From: Sporomusa sp. KB1
GTDB taxonomy: Bacteria > Bacillota > Negativicutes > Sporomusales > Sporomusaceae
DNA length: 64,000 bases
Reading direction: 5' to 3'
Assembly (NCBI RefSeq): GCF_007830295.1
Contig: NZ_VLKC01000001.1
Span: 329,773-393,772, forward strand
Shown here: piece by piece, positions 53,348-61,063 of the stretch
Position numbering within the stretch: position 1 is the first letter of the stretch
How the letters are laid out: each line of letters opens with the position of its first letter
The notes under the pieces: generated by a model
The model's input: only the letters and a program-made list of their open reading frames with translations
What the model was told of the DNA's origin: nothing
Database searches by the model: none
Program-made: the position numbers and the translations under genes

Positions 53348-53615
53348 CCAGGACCTCCTGGATAGCCGATTTCATCAATGCTGATACATCATCAATAGAA
53401 TAACCAGACTTTCCCTTCAATCTACCTTCCTCTGCGGCAATCAAGGCTTCTCTCAACCGCAACATGCTCTCTCTTCTCGCAAACGCTTCAATATTCATGA
53501 CCACGAGATCTCCCTCGCCGTTTTTAGTCAAGTAAACGGGTTCTCCCGAGCGCTTGCACAACTCAGATATCTTATTATAATTTTTCCGTATCGCAGCCGA
53601 TGGCTTTATATTCAT
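53331..53615 (-). CDS. Phd/YefM-type antitoxin
   Basis: A 94-residue antitoxin. The N-terminal DNA-binding part is typical of the family: MNIKPSAAIRKNYNKISELC, then EPVYLTKNGEGDLVVMNIEAF. The C-terminal half (about 60-94) is the flexible toxin-binding segment. I start at the ATG at 53615, about ten bases after GAGGTG. It precedes and overlaps the toxin gene, the standard order of this class. With the toxin broken, the antitoxin may persist as an autoregulator or as protection against related toxins. Confidence 0.88.
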   Translation of the reverse strand: MNIKPSAAIRKNYNKISELCKRSGEPVYLTKNGEGDLVVMNIEAFARRESMLRLREALIAAEEGRLKGKSGYSIDDVSALMKSAIQEVLDGQRK

Positions 53616-53710
53616 CGTGCAAAACACCTCTTTTATAGCAGTAATATATGCTTATTATATGCTTATTTACTACCAATGACCGTATTTGTCTATAATAAAC
53701 CTATCGTAAA

Positions 53711-55507
53711 CTATTCGATTAACTCAATGCCAACCAACTGCATTAAATACCTGGCATTAGTAGTATAGCACCGTCCTAGGCGAATCTTATAGTCAAACTG
53801 TATTTCTCCCTCCTGATAACTTTCAAGAAAATGATAATTGACAGCCTGAATACCGGCTTCCTGTTCAAGACCGCACAGTTCAAAATCGTGCGTCGAAATA
53901 AGTCCAATAACCCATTCCTTGTTTAGGTTTCTCAGTACGCCAAGCGCTCCCGTAATTCGGTCATTTGAATTTGTCCCCCGAAAAATTTCATCAATTAAGA
54001 AAATCATCGGCTGTTTTATCTTAGCCTGTTCAATAATTTTCTTTATGCGCAGCAATTCTGCATAAAAAGTAGAAATCCCATTACCCAAATCATCGCTGAT
54101 TCTCATCGAGGTAATTATATCCATAACCGAACAGGTCAACTGCTTAGCGCACACAGGAGCCCCCGCATAAGCCAGCACCAAATTAATACCGACAGTCCGC
54201 AGCATTGTCGTCTTGCCTGACATATTCGACCCAGTAATAATGCCAAGGCCTTGATTAAGAGTAAAATCATTGGCGACACGTTTATGAGCATCCAGCAAAG
54301 GATGTCCTGCTTTTTTACTGTCAAAACACAATTTATCAGTAAGTATCGGAAAACTCCATGTTGGATTCAACCTGGCAAGATTAGCCAAACTAGCTGTTGC
54401 TTCAAAGTATGCTACGGCTGAAAGCCAGCGTTCCACTAATTTTCCATCCTGTTTTTTCCACGTTTCAAGGGCAAATACACAATGATAATCCCACAACAGA
54501 AAAAAGTTAAACAAGGTATAACTAATAATATTATACCTGACATCAACAGCTTCCGCGATATGTTCTAATTTTTTTATGCTGTGCATTGCTTGCCCATGTC
54601 TCCCGCCCAGTATTTCCTGCATCTTTATTAGTTCACTTTCATGAAACTCCTGCTGCTGGATAATAGCAAACAATTCTTTAAACGCTTTGATATTTTCTTT
54701 GAACCGGTGAATGGTATCAAGCGCAGCAGATACCTCTTTAAAGCCGGCTACGGAAAGTATTCCCTGACATATTACAAGAATCCCCGGTATCAGTGCTGGC
54801 AAAATATCCAGGAATGCTAATATGCACGAAATAACGGTGCCTATTGACACGAAAAGAACGCCTGCGTGCAATCTCTTGCGGGAAAAAAGCACAGCCTCAC
54901 CTTGGACATATTGAACTAAGCGCGCAGGGTCATATATGATTCCCTTTGACATCATTCCTACGCATTGTAGTTTATCGATAAAATCGCTTTTTTCTGCAAG
55001 CTCTTTGACTGCTCTTTGCCGGGCATGTATTACTTCGATATCCGCCTGTGGTCTCTTTAAAAGGCGCTGCAGTTCTTGCCTTCCATAATAGGTATTGGTG
55101 GTATTCATCAGCTGAAATAGAGAGTTTTCACCGAAAACATCCAAATCATTGATATAAGGATGCTCTGGGTCCCGAAATTCCGCCCCGCTGTCACTAAACT
55201 TTCCCCATGTACCATTCAGGCGGGCCAGATTATTTTCGTTGATTTTAATATAACAACGCATGCATTCAAGCTTTCGATTGGCTGCTTGATGCCAGCCCAC
55301 AAAATAGAAGAATGCCGTTAACGTTACCAACAGCATAAATATACCAAAGTTACCTTGCCCGTTATAATATAAAGCTGCAGCAAAACCTATTCCTAGAACA
55401 AAGCTGGCCAGCCGAAGGTTACTAAAAAGATTTGTCGCTTTAAGCTGCTGTGTTTCCTCTTGTTTATACTGTTCAATCCCGGCCAAGATTTTATTTTTTA
55501 TTGCCAT
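53711..55507 (-). CDS. Membrane-associated MutS-like ATPase
   Basis: A 598-residue protein. Two pairs of hydrophobic segments (about residues 35-75 and 215-260) suggest membrane attachment. The C-terminal third is a MutS ATPase domain with Walker A GSNMSGKTTMLRT, Walker B MIFLIDEIFRGTNS and ISTHDFEL. It lacks the mismatch-recognition domain, so it is not MutS1; it belongs to the MutS-like membrane group whose role is not established. I start at the ATG at 55507 after GGAGG. It appears monocistronic. Confidence 0.85.
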   Translation of the reverse strand: MAIKNKILAGIEQYKQEETQQLKATNLFSNLRLASFVLGIGFAAALYYNGQGNFGIFMLLVTLTAFFYFVGWHQAANRKLECMRCYIKINENNLARLNGTWGKFSDSGAEFRDPEHPYINDLDVFGENSLFQLMNTTNTYYGRQELQRLLKRPQADIEVIHARQRAVKELAEKSDFIDKLQCVGMMSKGIIYDPARLVQYVQGEAVLFSRKRLHAGVLFVSIGTVISCILAFLDILPALIPGILVICQGILSVAGFKEVSAALDTIHRFKENIKAFKELFAIIQQQEFHESELIKMQEILGGRHGQAMHSIKKLEHIAEAVDVRYNIISYTLFNFFLLWDYHCVFALETWKKQDGKLVERWLSAVAYFEATASLANLARLNPTWSFPILTDKLCFDSKKAGHPLLDAHKRVANDFTLNQGLGIITGSNMSGKTTMLRTVGINLVLAYAGAPVCAKQLTCSVMDIITSMRISDDLGNGISTFYAELLRIKKIIEQAKIKQPMIFLIDEIFRGTNSNDRITGALGVLRNLNKEWVIGLISTHDFELCGLEQEAGIQAVNYHFLESYQEGEIQFDYKIRLGRCYTTNARYLMQLVGIELIE

Positions 55508-55770
55508 GATTCCTCCTTCTAATACACTGGGAATAATTCCTTTCTCTGAGGCCAAGCCTTGTTTTAATTGACTAAGGATAATTGAATAGAAACTTGAATC
55601 GACACATTTCTTCCTTATCCCTTTGAGTATATTATACCATCAGGATAGGAGTGTTTGCTTTTGTCTACAGTCCTCAATTTAAAACTTCTGATATTTTTCG
55701 ATGGTATTCTCGTATGAATTGAGTCTTAATATCACCCCAATGGCACTCGTGTTACGGGGGCCTCTCTAAC

Positions 55771-55812
55771 AAAAAATCGCCTAAATATAACTCTAGGCGA
55801 ACATAACCCCAC
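55771..55812. repeat. Intergenic repeat family C, copy 3
   Basis: AAAAAATCGCCTA...TAGGCGAACATAAC, nearly the same as the copy at 43741. It stands in the 395-base space between the MutS-like gene and the small HTH gene, where I see no gene. Confidence 0.5.
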
Positions 55813-55902
55813 ATATGAGATTACCGCAAAACCAGTAACCCCTTTGAAATCAAGCTTATCTATCCTATCTACATTAATACCGAAATTTCTGAGAACTGGT
55901 CA

Positions 55903-56082
55903 TCATTGCACCAATTCCCATTTACAACGTACAGGCGAAGTAATGGCATTTTCCTCTTTCAATTCTTTAAATGCCTTATCAATATCTTTTCGGTTCAACC
56001 CGGACAATTTCTCAACATCACCTGCGCTTAAAGGTTTTCCGGCAACTTTCATAGTTTCAATAACGGTGTCTTTAACACTCAT
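55903..56082 (-). CDS. Small winged-helix DNA-binding protein
   Basis: A 59-residue protein that is one winged helix: DTVIETMKVAGKPLSAGDVEKLSGLNRKDIDKAFKELKEENAI (positions about 5-47), with a KWELVQ wing at the end. Such mini-regulators are widespread and mostly uncharacterised. I start at the ATG at 56082, seven bases after AGGAGG; the longer frame upstream has no site. Confidence 0.7.
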   Translation of the reverse strand: MSVKDTVIETMKVAGKPLSAGDVEKLSGLNRKDIDKAFKELKEENAITSPVRCKWELVQ

Positions 56083-56337
56083 CTTCAAACCTCCTAGATT
56101 TTTAAGCATCTTTCCGCTACAAAAGTAGAGAGTGGGATTAGCCACGACCCCTACATACGTGCAGTTTTCCCGCATATGGCTTCCGATATTCCTTCAGAGC
56201 ATTACCCCTGGCTGTGCCAGATTCTAAACAGAACTCCACGCGTACTGGCAACGTGACGAAGTTTTCTACTACAACAACCGTACAACAACGCGGCAAAAAA
56301 ATTTTGTGACGGTCTATGACGAAAATCCAGCAGCATC

Positions 56338-56365
56338 TTGACAACTCAGACCGATTGTGTATAAT
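56338..56365 (+). promoter_or_regulatory. Sigma-A promoter of the guanidine riboswitch operon
   Basis: TTGACA (56338-56343), a 16-base spacer and TATAAT (56360-56365), both boxes perfect. It lies about 25 bases before the riboswitch. Confidence 0.85.
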
Positions 56366-56387
56366 AGTGTTCAATGTAATAAATCGT

Positions 56388-56520
56388 TTTCTAGGGTTCC
56401 GCAGTTCGCTGGTCTGGTCCGAGAGAAAACGACAGTCTACGGACTGTAGCACGGAGGGATAAAAGCCCGGGAGAATAGCTGCAATATCGCAGTTTATTTT
56501 ACCAGGCTTTTACTTTTTTT
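56388..56520 (+). promoter_or_regulatory. Guanidine-I (ykkC) riboswitch with terminator
   Basis: The ykkC consensus is plain: CTAGGGTTCCG, CTGGTCCGAGAG, ACGGAGGGATAAAAGCCCGGGAGA. The 3' end of the aptamer (AAAGCCCGGGAGAATAGCTGC) is also one arm of a terminator stem that pairs with GCAGTTTATTTTACCAGGCT and is followed by seven T. Guanidinium binding should disrupt the terminator and permit expression of the two exporter genes. Confidence 0.95.
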
Positions 56521-56561
56521 GCCTGTATTTTGTCAATACTAAACAGAAGGTGGTAAAGGCT

Positions 56562-56897
56562 GTGAACAAGACTTGGCTATCCGTTATTATTGCTGCTTTT
56601 TTTGAAGTGGGCTGGGTAATCGGGCTGAAGCACGCGGATGGTGCCTTGGAATGGGGAGGGACACTAATTGCTATCATCATTAGTTTTTACCTGATGATTA
56701 TGGCGGGGCGTGATATTGCCGTTGGAACGGTATATGCTGTTTTCGTTGGACTTGGAACAACAGGAACCGTACTGGCAGAGATTATCTTGTTCGGTGCGCC
56801 TGTCAATCCGGCGAAGCTGGCCTTGATTGTACTCCTGTTGAGCGGCGTTATTAGTCTTAAGATGCTAAGCAATCAAAAAAAGAAGGAGGTGCTATAA
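56562..56897 (+). CDS. ykkC: SMR-family guanidinium exporter subunit, YkkC-type
   Basis: A 111-residue membrane protein with four helices of the small multidrug resistance family. The essential membrane Glu is in [13 protein letters not shown], and the loop [17 protein letters not shown] is the third-helix signature. The GTG at 56562 is chosen as start, eight bases after GGTGG; the GTG at 56550 lies within that site. It is controlled by a guanidine-I riboswitch, so the physiological substrate is most likely guanidinium, exported as a heterodimer with the next gene product. Confidence 0.9.
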   Translation: MNKTWLSVIIAAFFEVGWVIGLKHADGALEWGGTLIAIIISFYLMIMAGRDIAVGTVYAVFVGLGTTGTVLAEIILFGAPVNPAKLALIVLLLSGVISLKMLSNQKKKEVL

Positions 56898-56898
56898 T

Positions 56899-57213
56899 AT
56901 GGATTGGCTATTCCTAGTGATGGCAGGTTTTTTTGAGATGATTGGTGTTGCAATGATTAACAAATTACACAAAGACCGCAACTGGAAGGCGTTTGCCCTA
57001 CTGTTCACCGGCTTTGGTTTGAGCTTTCTATTTTTAGCACTTGCTATGAGGACATTGCCGATGGGAACAGCCTATGCGGTGTGGACAGGAATTGGGGCTT
57101 CGGGGGGAGCAATACTGGGGATGCTGGTGTATGGTGAACCCCGAAATGTAGCAAGAATTATTTCTATTGCCATTGTGCTTGGTTCTACTGTTGGTTTAAA
57201 GCTGATTGGTTAA
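56899..57213 (+). CDS. ykkD: SMR-family guanidinium exporter subunit, YkkD-type
   Basis: A 104-residue, four-helix SMR protein beginning MDWLFLVMAGFFEMIGVAMI, with the conserved Glu in helix 1 and GTAYAVWTGIGASGG in helix 3. It starts one base after the ykkC stop and uses AAGGAGG inside the end of that gene, so the two are translated together and presumably pair in antiparallel orientation. Confidence 0.9.
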   Translation: MDWLFLVMAGFFEMIGVAMINKLHKDRNWKAFALLFTGFGLSFLFLALAMRTLPMGTAYAVWTGIGASGGAILGMLVYGEPRNVARIISIAIVLGSTVGLKLIG

Positions 57214-57345
57214 TCGGCAAATAAGCATTTCGCAATGTCATATTATAGCTATCCGGGCGAGCCAGGGGACAGTGGTTGTGTCTTACTTATTTAATGAACC
57301 GACGCCATGCATAAATATTTCGATAGAGCAAATGATTACCTGCAT

Positions 57346-57735
57346 CTATACACCAACAACCTGAACAAAAACTTTACGGGTACGCGGTCCATCAAATTCA
57401 CAAAAATAGATTCCCTGCCATGTACCCAGCAATAAATTATTGTCTGCAACCGGTACGCTTATGGAACAACCTACCAGCGTACTTTTTACATGAGCAGGAG
57501 AATTTCCCTCTATGTGGCGAAATGGAAGTTTGGGAACCATATGTTCAAGCGCGGCCAGCATATCGGTAACCACATCCGGATCGGCATTTTCATTGATGGT
57601 TACACCTGCCGTTGTATGAGGAATAAATACTTGGCAAATTCCTTGCCGAATCTGACTACGCTTAACCATTTCCTTGACCTTAGCAGTTATATCGATAAAA
57701 CCTTCCTTCGGAGTATCCAGATAAAATTGTTCCAT
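57346..57735 (-). CDS. YjbQ-family protein (UPF0047)
   Basis: A 129-residue protein of the YjbQ family, members of which show weak thiamine-phosphate synthase activity; the real role is unresolved. Conserved elements are VFIPHTTAGVTINENADPDV, HIEGNSPAHVKSTLVG and LGTWQGIYFCEFDGPR, containing the clustered His residues of the family. I start at the ATG at 57735 after AAGAGGTG. Confidence 0.88.
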   Translation of the reverse strand: MEQFYLDTPKEGFIDITAKVKEMVKRSQIRQGICQVFIPHTTAGVTINENADPDVVTDMLAALEHMVPKLPFRHIEGNSPAHVKSTLVGCSISVPVADNNLLLGTWQGIYFCEFDGPRTRKVFVQVVGV

Positions 57736-57790
57736 TGTATACACCTCTTATTTTGTCTACTATTAAAAATTCAGGAAAGAATGTGATTAT

Positions 57791-58264
57791 GTGATTCTTG
57801 TAAGTGCTTGCCTTCTCGGCCATCGCACAAGATACGACGGCGGCTCCAACAACATAGCGTTGCTTATGGAACAAGCTAAACATACTCAATTTATCGCTTT
57901 TTGCCCAGAAGTATTGGGTGGATTACCTACCCCGCGACCCGCTGCAGAAATTACTTCAGGTTCTGGCGATGATGTACTTAATGGGCAAAGTACGGTTCTC
58001 GACAAAAACGGAAAGGATGTTACCTCTTTTTTTATTTCCGGTGCTGAAAAAAGCATTCAGCTAGCGAACAAACATAACATTACTGCGGCTATACTAAAGC
58101 AGCGTAGCCCTTCTTGTGGTAGTCGTCAAATTTATGATGGCACTTTTAGCCATAGAGCCAAACTAGGCATGGGGGTAACGGCGGCTATGCTGCATAAATT
58201 AGGCATCCCTTTATATTCTGAAGAAGATATTACACCCGAGCTACTACAAGAACTTCTCAGGTAA
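57791..58264 (+). CDS. DUF523 / TudS-like iron-sulfur protein
   Basis: A 157-residue protein of DUF523, which includes the thiouracil desulfurase TudS with a [4Fe-4S] cluster held by three Cys. Those Cys appear in VSACLLG, FCPEVLGG and SPSCGSR. The family usually has a fourth Cys in the CRYDG motif, which is Thr here (RTRYDG). It starts at GTG 57791 with AGGAAAG upstream. It is divergent from yjbQ, with only 55 bases between the start codons. Confidence 0.82.
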   Translation: MILVSACLLGHRTRYDGGSNNIALLMEQAKHTQFIAFCPEVLGGLPTPRPAAEITSGSGDDVLNGQSTVLDKNGKDVTSFFISGAEKSIQLANKHNITAAILKQRSPSCGSRQIYDGTFSHRAKLGMGVTAAMLHKLGIPLYSEEDITPELLQELLR

Positions 58265-58336
58265 CAAAATTAATATTGTACTATAGAAAAATATCATTTA
58301 TTTTCCACATAAAAGGAGTTTCTATGGTTTGGTCTA

Positions 58337-58696
58337 TTACCAATCTCCTTGGTATACCGCTCTCATCTTCCGTGGAAGTGATTTATAAACCAGCTCATAA
58401 GAATGATCGATTAACCCTATTATTTCTTTTTCCGGAATACTGCCATCAATAATTAACGTATTCCAATATCGTTTATTCAAATGATATCCCGGTGTTATGC
58501 TTGGATATTGTTTTCTCAATACCTCTGAATAGTCTGGATCACATTTCAATGAGAGATTATCTTGTCCGTTTCTCCGTGATATCAGTGCAAACATTTTTGA
58601 TGCTATCTTAATAACAATGACATCGGGTCCGAAAGGATAATCCTCGAAAGCCCCCGGTTTAGTCAAACAATATTTATATAGGTCTTTGGAATCCAA
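58337..58696 (-). CDS. MmcQ/YjbR-family DNA-binding-like protein
   Basis: A 119-residue protein of the MmcQ/YjbR family (CyaY-like fold): YCLTKPGAFEDYPFGPDVIVIKI at the start, LSLKCDPDYSEVLRKQYPSI in the middle and HLNKRYWNTLIIDG near the end are diagnostic. Function is unknown. The start is a TTG at 58696, seven bases after AAGGAG. Confidence 0.88.
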   Translation of the reverse strand: MDSKDLYKYCLTKPGAFEDYPFGPDVIVIKIASKMFALISRRNGQDNLSLKCDPDYSEVLRKQYPSITPGYHLNKRYWNTLIIDGSIPEKEIIGLIDHSYELVYKSLPRKMRAVYQGDW

Positions 58697-58870
58697 ATCA
58701 ATTCTCCTTTCTTGCGCTATTGGAAATCCTTCATTTGATTTACTAAATCTTTTCGTTTAAATAGGCTATATTCCTTTATTTATTAGTCATTCCCGACATT
58801 GATATTACCCAAATAATTTGCCAAATTAAATCAACTACACTATACTGGTATTATCATAGGAGGTGTCGCC

Positions 58871-59224
58871 ATGTCCAAGAGTAAAAATACAATAAAATGT
58901 GGAACTATCAATCCGAATACACTAAAAATTGCCGGTAAACCAAACCGAGCGATGACCCCGGAAGTCAAACTAGCTCCTGTCTGGGTCGACCGAAAAAACG
59001 ACTACAGCCGTCATAAAGAAAAGCAAAAAATCCGCCGTTATTCCGATGAATATGGAATACGGCGGATTTTTGTTTTTCTATTTGCTTACGCAATTCATCA
59101 AAAACAAGCGTCCCCTTGCTTCTTCCAAACAAAAAAAGTTCGCTCACGGATGTGCCACTCATTCCTGCGAGCCTGGCGCTTTTCCAGCATAACCATCAGA
59201 AATGCAGCTAAATTCATAGAATGA
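58871..59224 (+). CDS. Small basic protein of unknown function; frame runs through a terminator
   Basis: The ATG follows a strong GGAGG. The first about 53 residues are basic and polar (MSKSKNTIKCGTINPNTLKI ... DRKNDYSRHKEKQKIRR) and look genuine. The frame then crosses a strong bidirectional terminator hairpin (59025-59077) and continues for another 65 codons of improbable composition. I suspect the true protein ended near codon 53 and lost its stop, or is truncated. I do not recognise the family. Confidence 0.45.
   Translation: MSKSKNTIKCGTINPNTLKIAGKPNRAMTPEVKLAPVWVDRKNDYSRHKEKQKIRRYSDEYGIRRIFVFLFAYAIHQKQASPCFFQTKKVRSRMCHSFLRAWRFSSITIRNAAKFIE
59025..59077. terminator. Strong bidirectional terminator
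   Basis: AAAAAATCCGCCGT...ACGGCGGATTTTTGTTTTT with an inner extension ATTCC...GGAAT. It can end transcription from both the plus-strand gene at 58871 and the minus-strand genes at 59.2-59.8 kb. Confidence 0.75.
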
Positions 59225-59250
59225 ATAGCGCAAACAACGGCGGAAAGCTG

Positions 59251-59529
59251 CTAATCATAACGCCGATCCCCCTTATCACTTATCTTGCTGCCGTTAAATA
59301 AAAATCGTAGAATAGTTACTATTTCAGAAGGTCTCATGTTTTCTTCGAAGCCTAACTCTTTAAACTCTGCCCAAACGCTTTTTTGCAATTCTGGTGAAAC
59401 TGCCGATAGGCTCCGAAATTCAGAAACAACAGCTTTGATTTCGCTATTATCCATTAACGCAAGGATACTTTGGCCTTTTTTCATGCCAAGCATCATAAGA
59501 AAAACAGCCACCTTTTTTACCGGTAACAA
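59251..59529 (-). CDS. Stand-alone FliG N-terminal-domain-like protein
   Basis: A 92-residue protein resembling only the first domain of the flagellar switch protein FliG: KKVAVFLMMLGMKKGQSILA, then MDNSEIKAVVSEFRSLSAVS and SVWAEFKELGFEEN. FliG itself has about 335 residues. No flagellar gene is near. A TTG start at 59529 is supported by GGGAGG eight bases upstream. It may be an adaptor unrelated to the motor, or a captured fragment that is still expressed. Confidence 0.65.
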   Translation of the reverse strand: MLPVKKVAVFLMMLGMKKGQSILALMDNSEIKAVVSEFRSLSAVSPELQKSVWAEFKELGFEENMRPSEIVTILRFLFNGSKISDKGDRRYD

Positions 59530-59572
59530 AAAGACTACCTCCCGGAAAGTTTAATAACGGATGATAAACTGC

Positions 59573-59616
59573 ACCCCATAGGTAGCTCGTCGCCACCTAT
59601 GGGGTCTTACTTTTTT
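59573..59616. terminator. Terminator between two small genes
   Basis: A perfect 11-bp stem ACCCCATAGGT / ACCTATGGGGT with an 11-base loop, followed by CTTACTTTTTT on the plus strand. It separates the FliG-like gene from the 69-residue gene. Confidence 0.6.
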
Positions 59617-59824
59617 ACAATGTTTCATTGGAAGTGATCTGTACGGAAAAGTCACCTTTACTTGTCCGTTTAATGACACCTTTCTTACCGCCACCATCAT
59701 CCACGGTAATAGCTTGGAGGTTGTGGCTCATCATAAAATTAAGCACATCCTGTTTCACGAAGGCTTCCCATCCCACCTTCTTGGAGTTAGTTTGTCCTGC
59801 ATTTGCGACCACGTCTTCTGTCAT
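59615..59824 (-). CDS. Hypothetical 69-residue protein
   Basis: The ATG is preceded by GGGAGAGG and the codon pattern looks genuine. The product (MTEDVVANAGQTNSKKVGWE ... DGGGKKGVIKRTSKGDFSVQ) is soluble, with a predicted helix in WEAFVKQDVLNFMMSHN followed by a beta hairpin. I do not recognise a family. It lies upstream of the FliG-like gene in the same direction, with a terminator between them. Confidence 0.6.
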   Translation of the reverse strand: MTEDVVANAGQTNSKKVGWEAFVKQDVLNFMMSHNLQAITVDDGGGKKGVIKRTSKGDFSVQITSNETL

Positions 59825-60014
59825 AATTAATCCTCTCCCTTTTCTGCGTCCTTAAACGAGCTAAAAGTTGCTTAGATATTGTGTTTTTGTTATCGTAATT
59901 AAATAATAATCGTTATTGTATTATTATGTTTCTGTGTTATAATATTGTTAAATTAAACCATACGGCGATTTCCTATCACCTTGGTGCCATTGTACCATAA
60001 AACGACAGCTAAAG

Positions 60015-60098
60015 GAACATTAGTTCGGAAATTTTATCGAACATACTTGCGGGGAACATATGTACTGTGGTACAATATTTCCAAGCAAACATACGTTC
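60015..60098 (+). promoter_or_regulatory. SOS-type promoter with four LexA-like boxes
   Basis: Gram-positive LexA boxes follow GAAC-N4-GTTC. Found here: GAACATTAGTTC (60015-60026, perfect halves), CGAACATACTTGC (60038-60050, degenerate), GAACATATGTAC (60054-60065, one mismatch) and AAACATACGTTC (60087-60098, one mismatch). The promoter TTGCGG (60047-60052), 18-base spacer, TACAAT (60071-60076) is overlapped by the second and third boxes, so LexA binding would block it. Confidence 0.7.
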
Positions 60099-60116
60099 AA
60101 AAGAGGTGCTTTAATT

Positions 60117-60380
60117 ATGAGAAAGTCAGTATTACTATCATTAGTTCTTGTTTTTTTGGCTATTACCCCTTTGGCTATTTCTCGTGCTTTTGTTGATAAT
60201 ACTACATATGATACTGTTTACGTAAAATCTGGGGATACTGTTTGGCAAATTGCTAGTAAGTATGCAACTCCCAAAGACGATGTTCGTGAAATCGTTTTTG
60301 AGATTAGGAAGATAAATAAATTAGATAATAACGCGAGTGTTTATCCTGGGCAAGCTTTGAAAGTGCCGGTTAGACCCTGA
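60117..60380 (+). CDS. LysM-domain protein, YneA-like SOS division inhibitor candidate
   Basis: An 87-residue exported protein: membrane segment (about 5-22), short linker, then a LysM domain (YVKSGDTVWQIASKYATP ... YPGQALKVPV). Size, layout and the LexA-like boxes in its promoter match YneA/ChiA-type proteins that halt division during the SOS response. In Bacillus yneA is beside lexA; lexA is not in this window. The ATG at 60117 follows AAGAGGTG. Direct evidence for a division role is lacking. Confidence 0.75.
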   Translation: MRKSVLLSLVLVFLAITPLAISRAFVDNTTYDTVYVKSGDTVWQIASKYATPKDDVREIVFEIRKINKLDNNASVYPGQALKVPVRP

Positions 60381-60411
60381 TAGATATTGACTTATTGGCA
60401 ACTAAGCAGAG

Positions 60412-60450
60412 AAACACGGCATTTGTAAAAATGGCCGTGTTTTATTTTTT
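60412..60450 (+). terminator. Terminator of the LysM gene
   Basis: AAACACGGC / GCCGTGTTT with a 12-base loop followed by a TATTTTTTTT run, 32 bases after the stop codon. Confidence 0.8.
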
Positions 60451-60590
60451 TTAGCAAAAGGAAACAAACCGAACCTTCCCCCTGTCTCCTGAAGATGGCA
60501 GTGACATGTCAAAAAAACCGTGGTAATATGGTAGCATAGAATACTTTTAATATTTTAGCCGCTACCACTATGCAGGAGGAACGATGAATT

Positions 60591-60917
60591 ATGAGTGATT
60601 TCTTCGTTTTTAGGATTGCGGAACAGAAAATACAAGAGGCAATTGAACAAGGCGAACTTGATAATTTGCCTGGCAAAGGAAAACCGCTAATCTTTGATGA
60701 TGCCCAGATACCACAAGAACTCCGCTCTTCGTATAAAATACTAAAAAATAACGGTGTTCTTCCGACTGAGATGGCGCTAAAACGGGAGATTGTATCATTA
60801 GAGAGTCTTCTACAGGTCTGTTTGTGTGAGGATAATAAGGAGAATCTACGCAAACAACTTAGTAATAAACAGGTGCAGCTAGGTGTCCTTATGGATAAAC
60901 GCAAACGTCGAAAATAA
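60591..60917 (+). CDS. DUF1992 small protein, paralogue
   Basis: A 108-residue protein with the DUF1992 core EAIEQGELDNLPGKGKPL and GVLPTEMALKREIVSL, paralogous to the one at 30597-30911. The N-terminus (SDFFVFRIAEQKIQ) is closer to the usual family start than that of its paralogue. GGAGG precedes the ATG. Function unknown. Confidence 0.85.
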   Translation: MSDFFVFRIAEQKIQEAIEQGELDNLPGKGKPLIFDDAQIPQELRSSYKILKNNGVLPTEMALKREIVSLESLLQVCLCEDNKENLRKQLSNKQVQLGVLMDKRKRRK

Positions 60918-61063
60918 AAGGTTTTCAATCATATAAAAACCATCCTTAGAAAAGGTACAGCCTCCTCAGTTTTCTTGAGGGACTATACCTTTTTAAGCAT
61001 TAAAGGGACTTTTTCAGTGACCTCATTGGAAATACCGTGTTTTTTATGATGGATTTTATTAAT

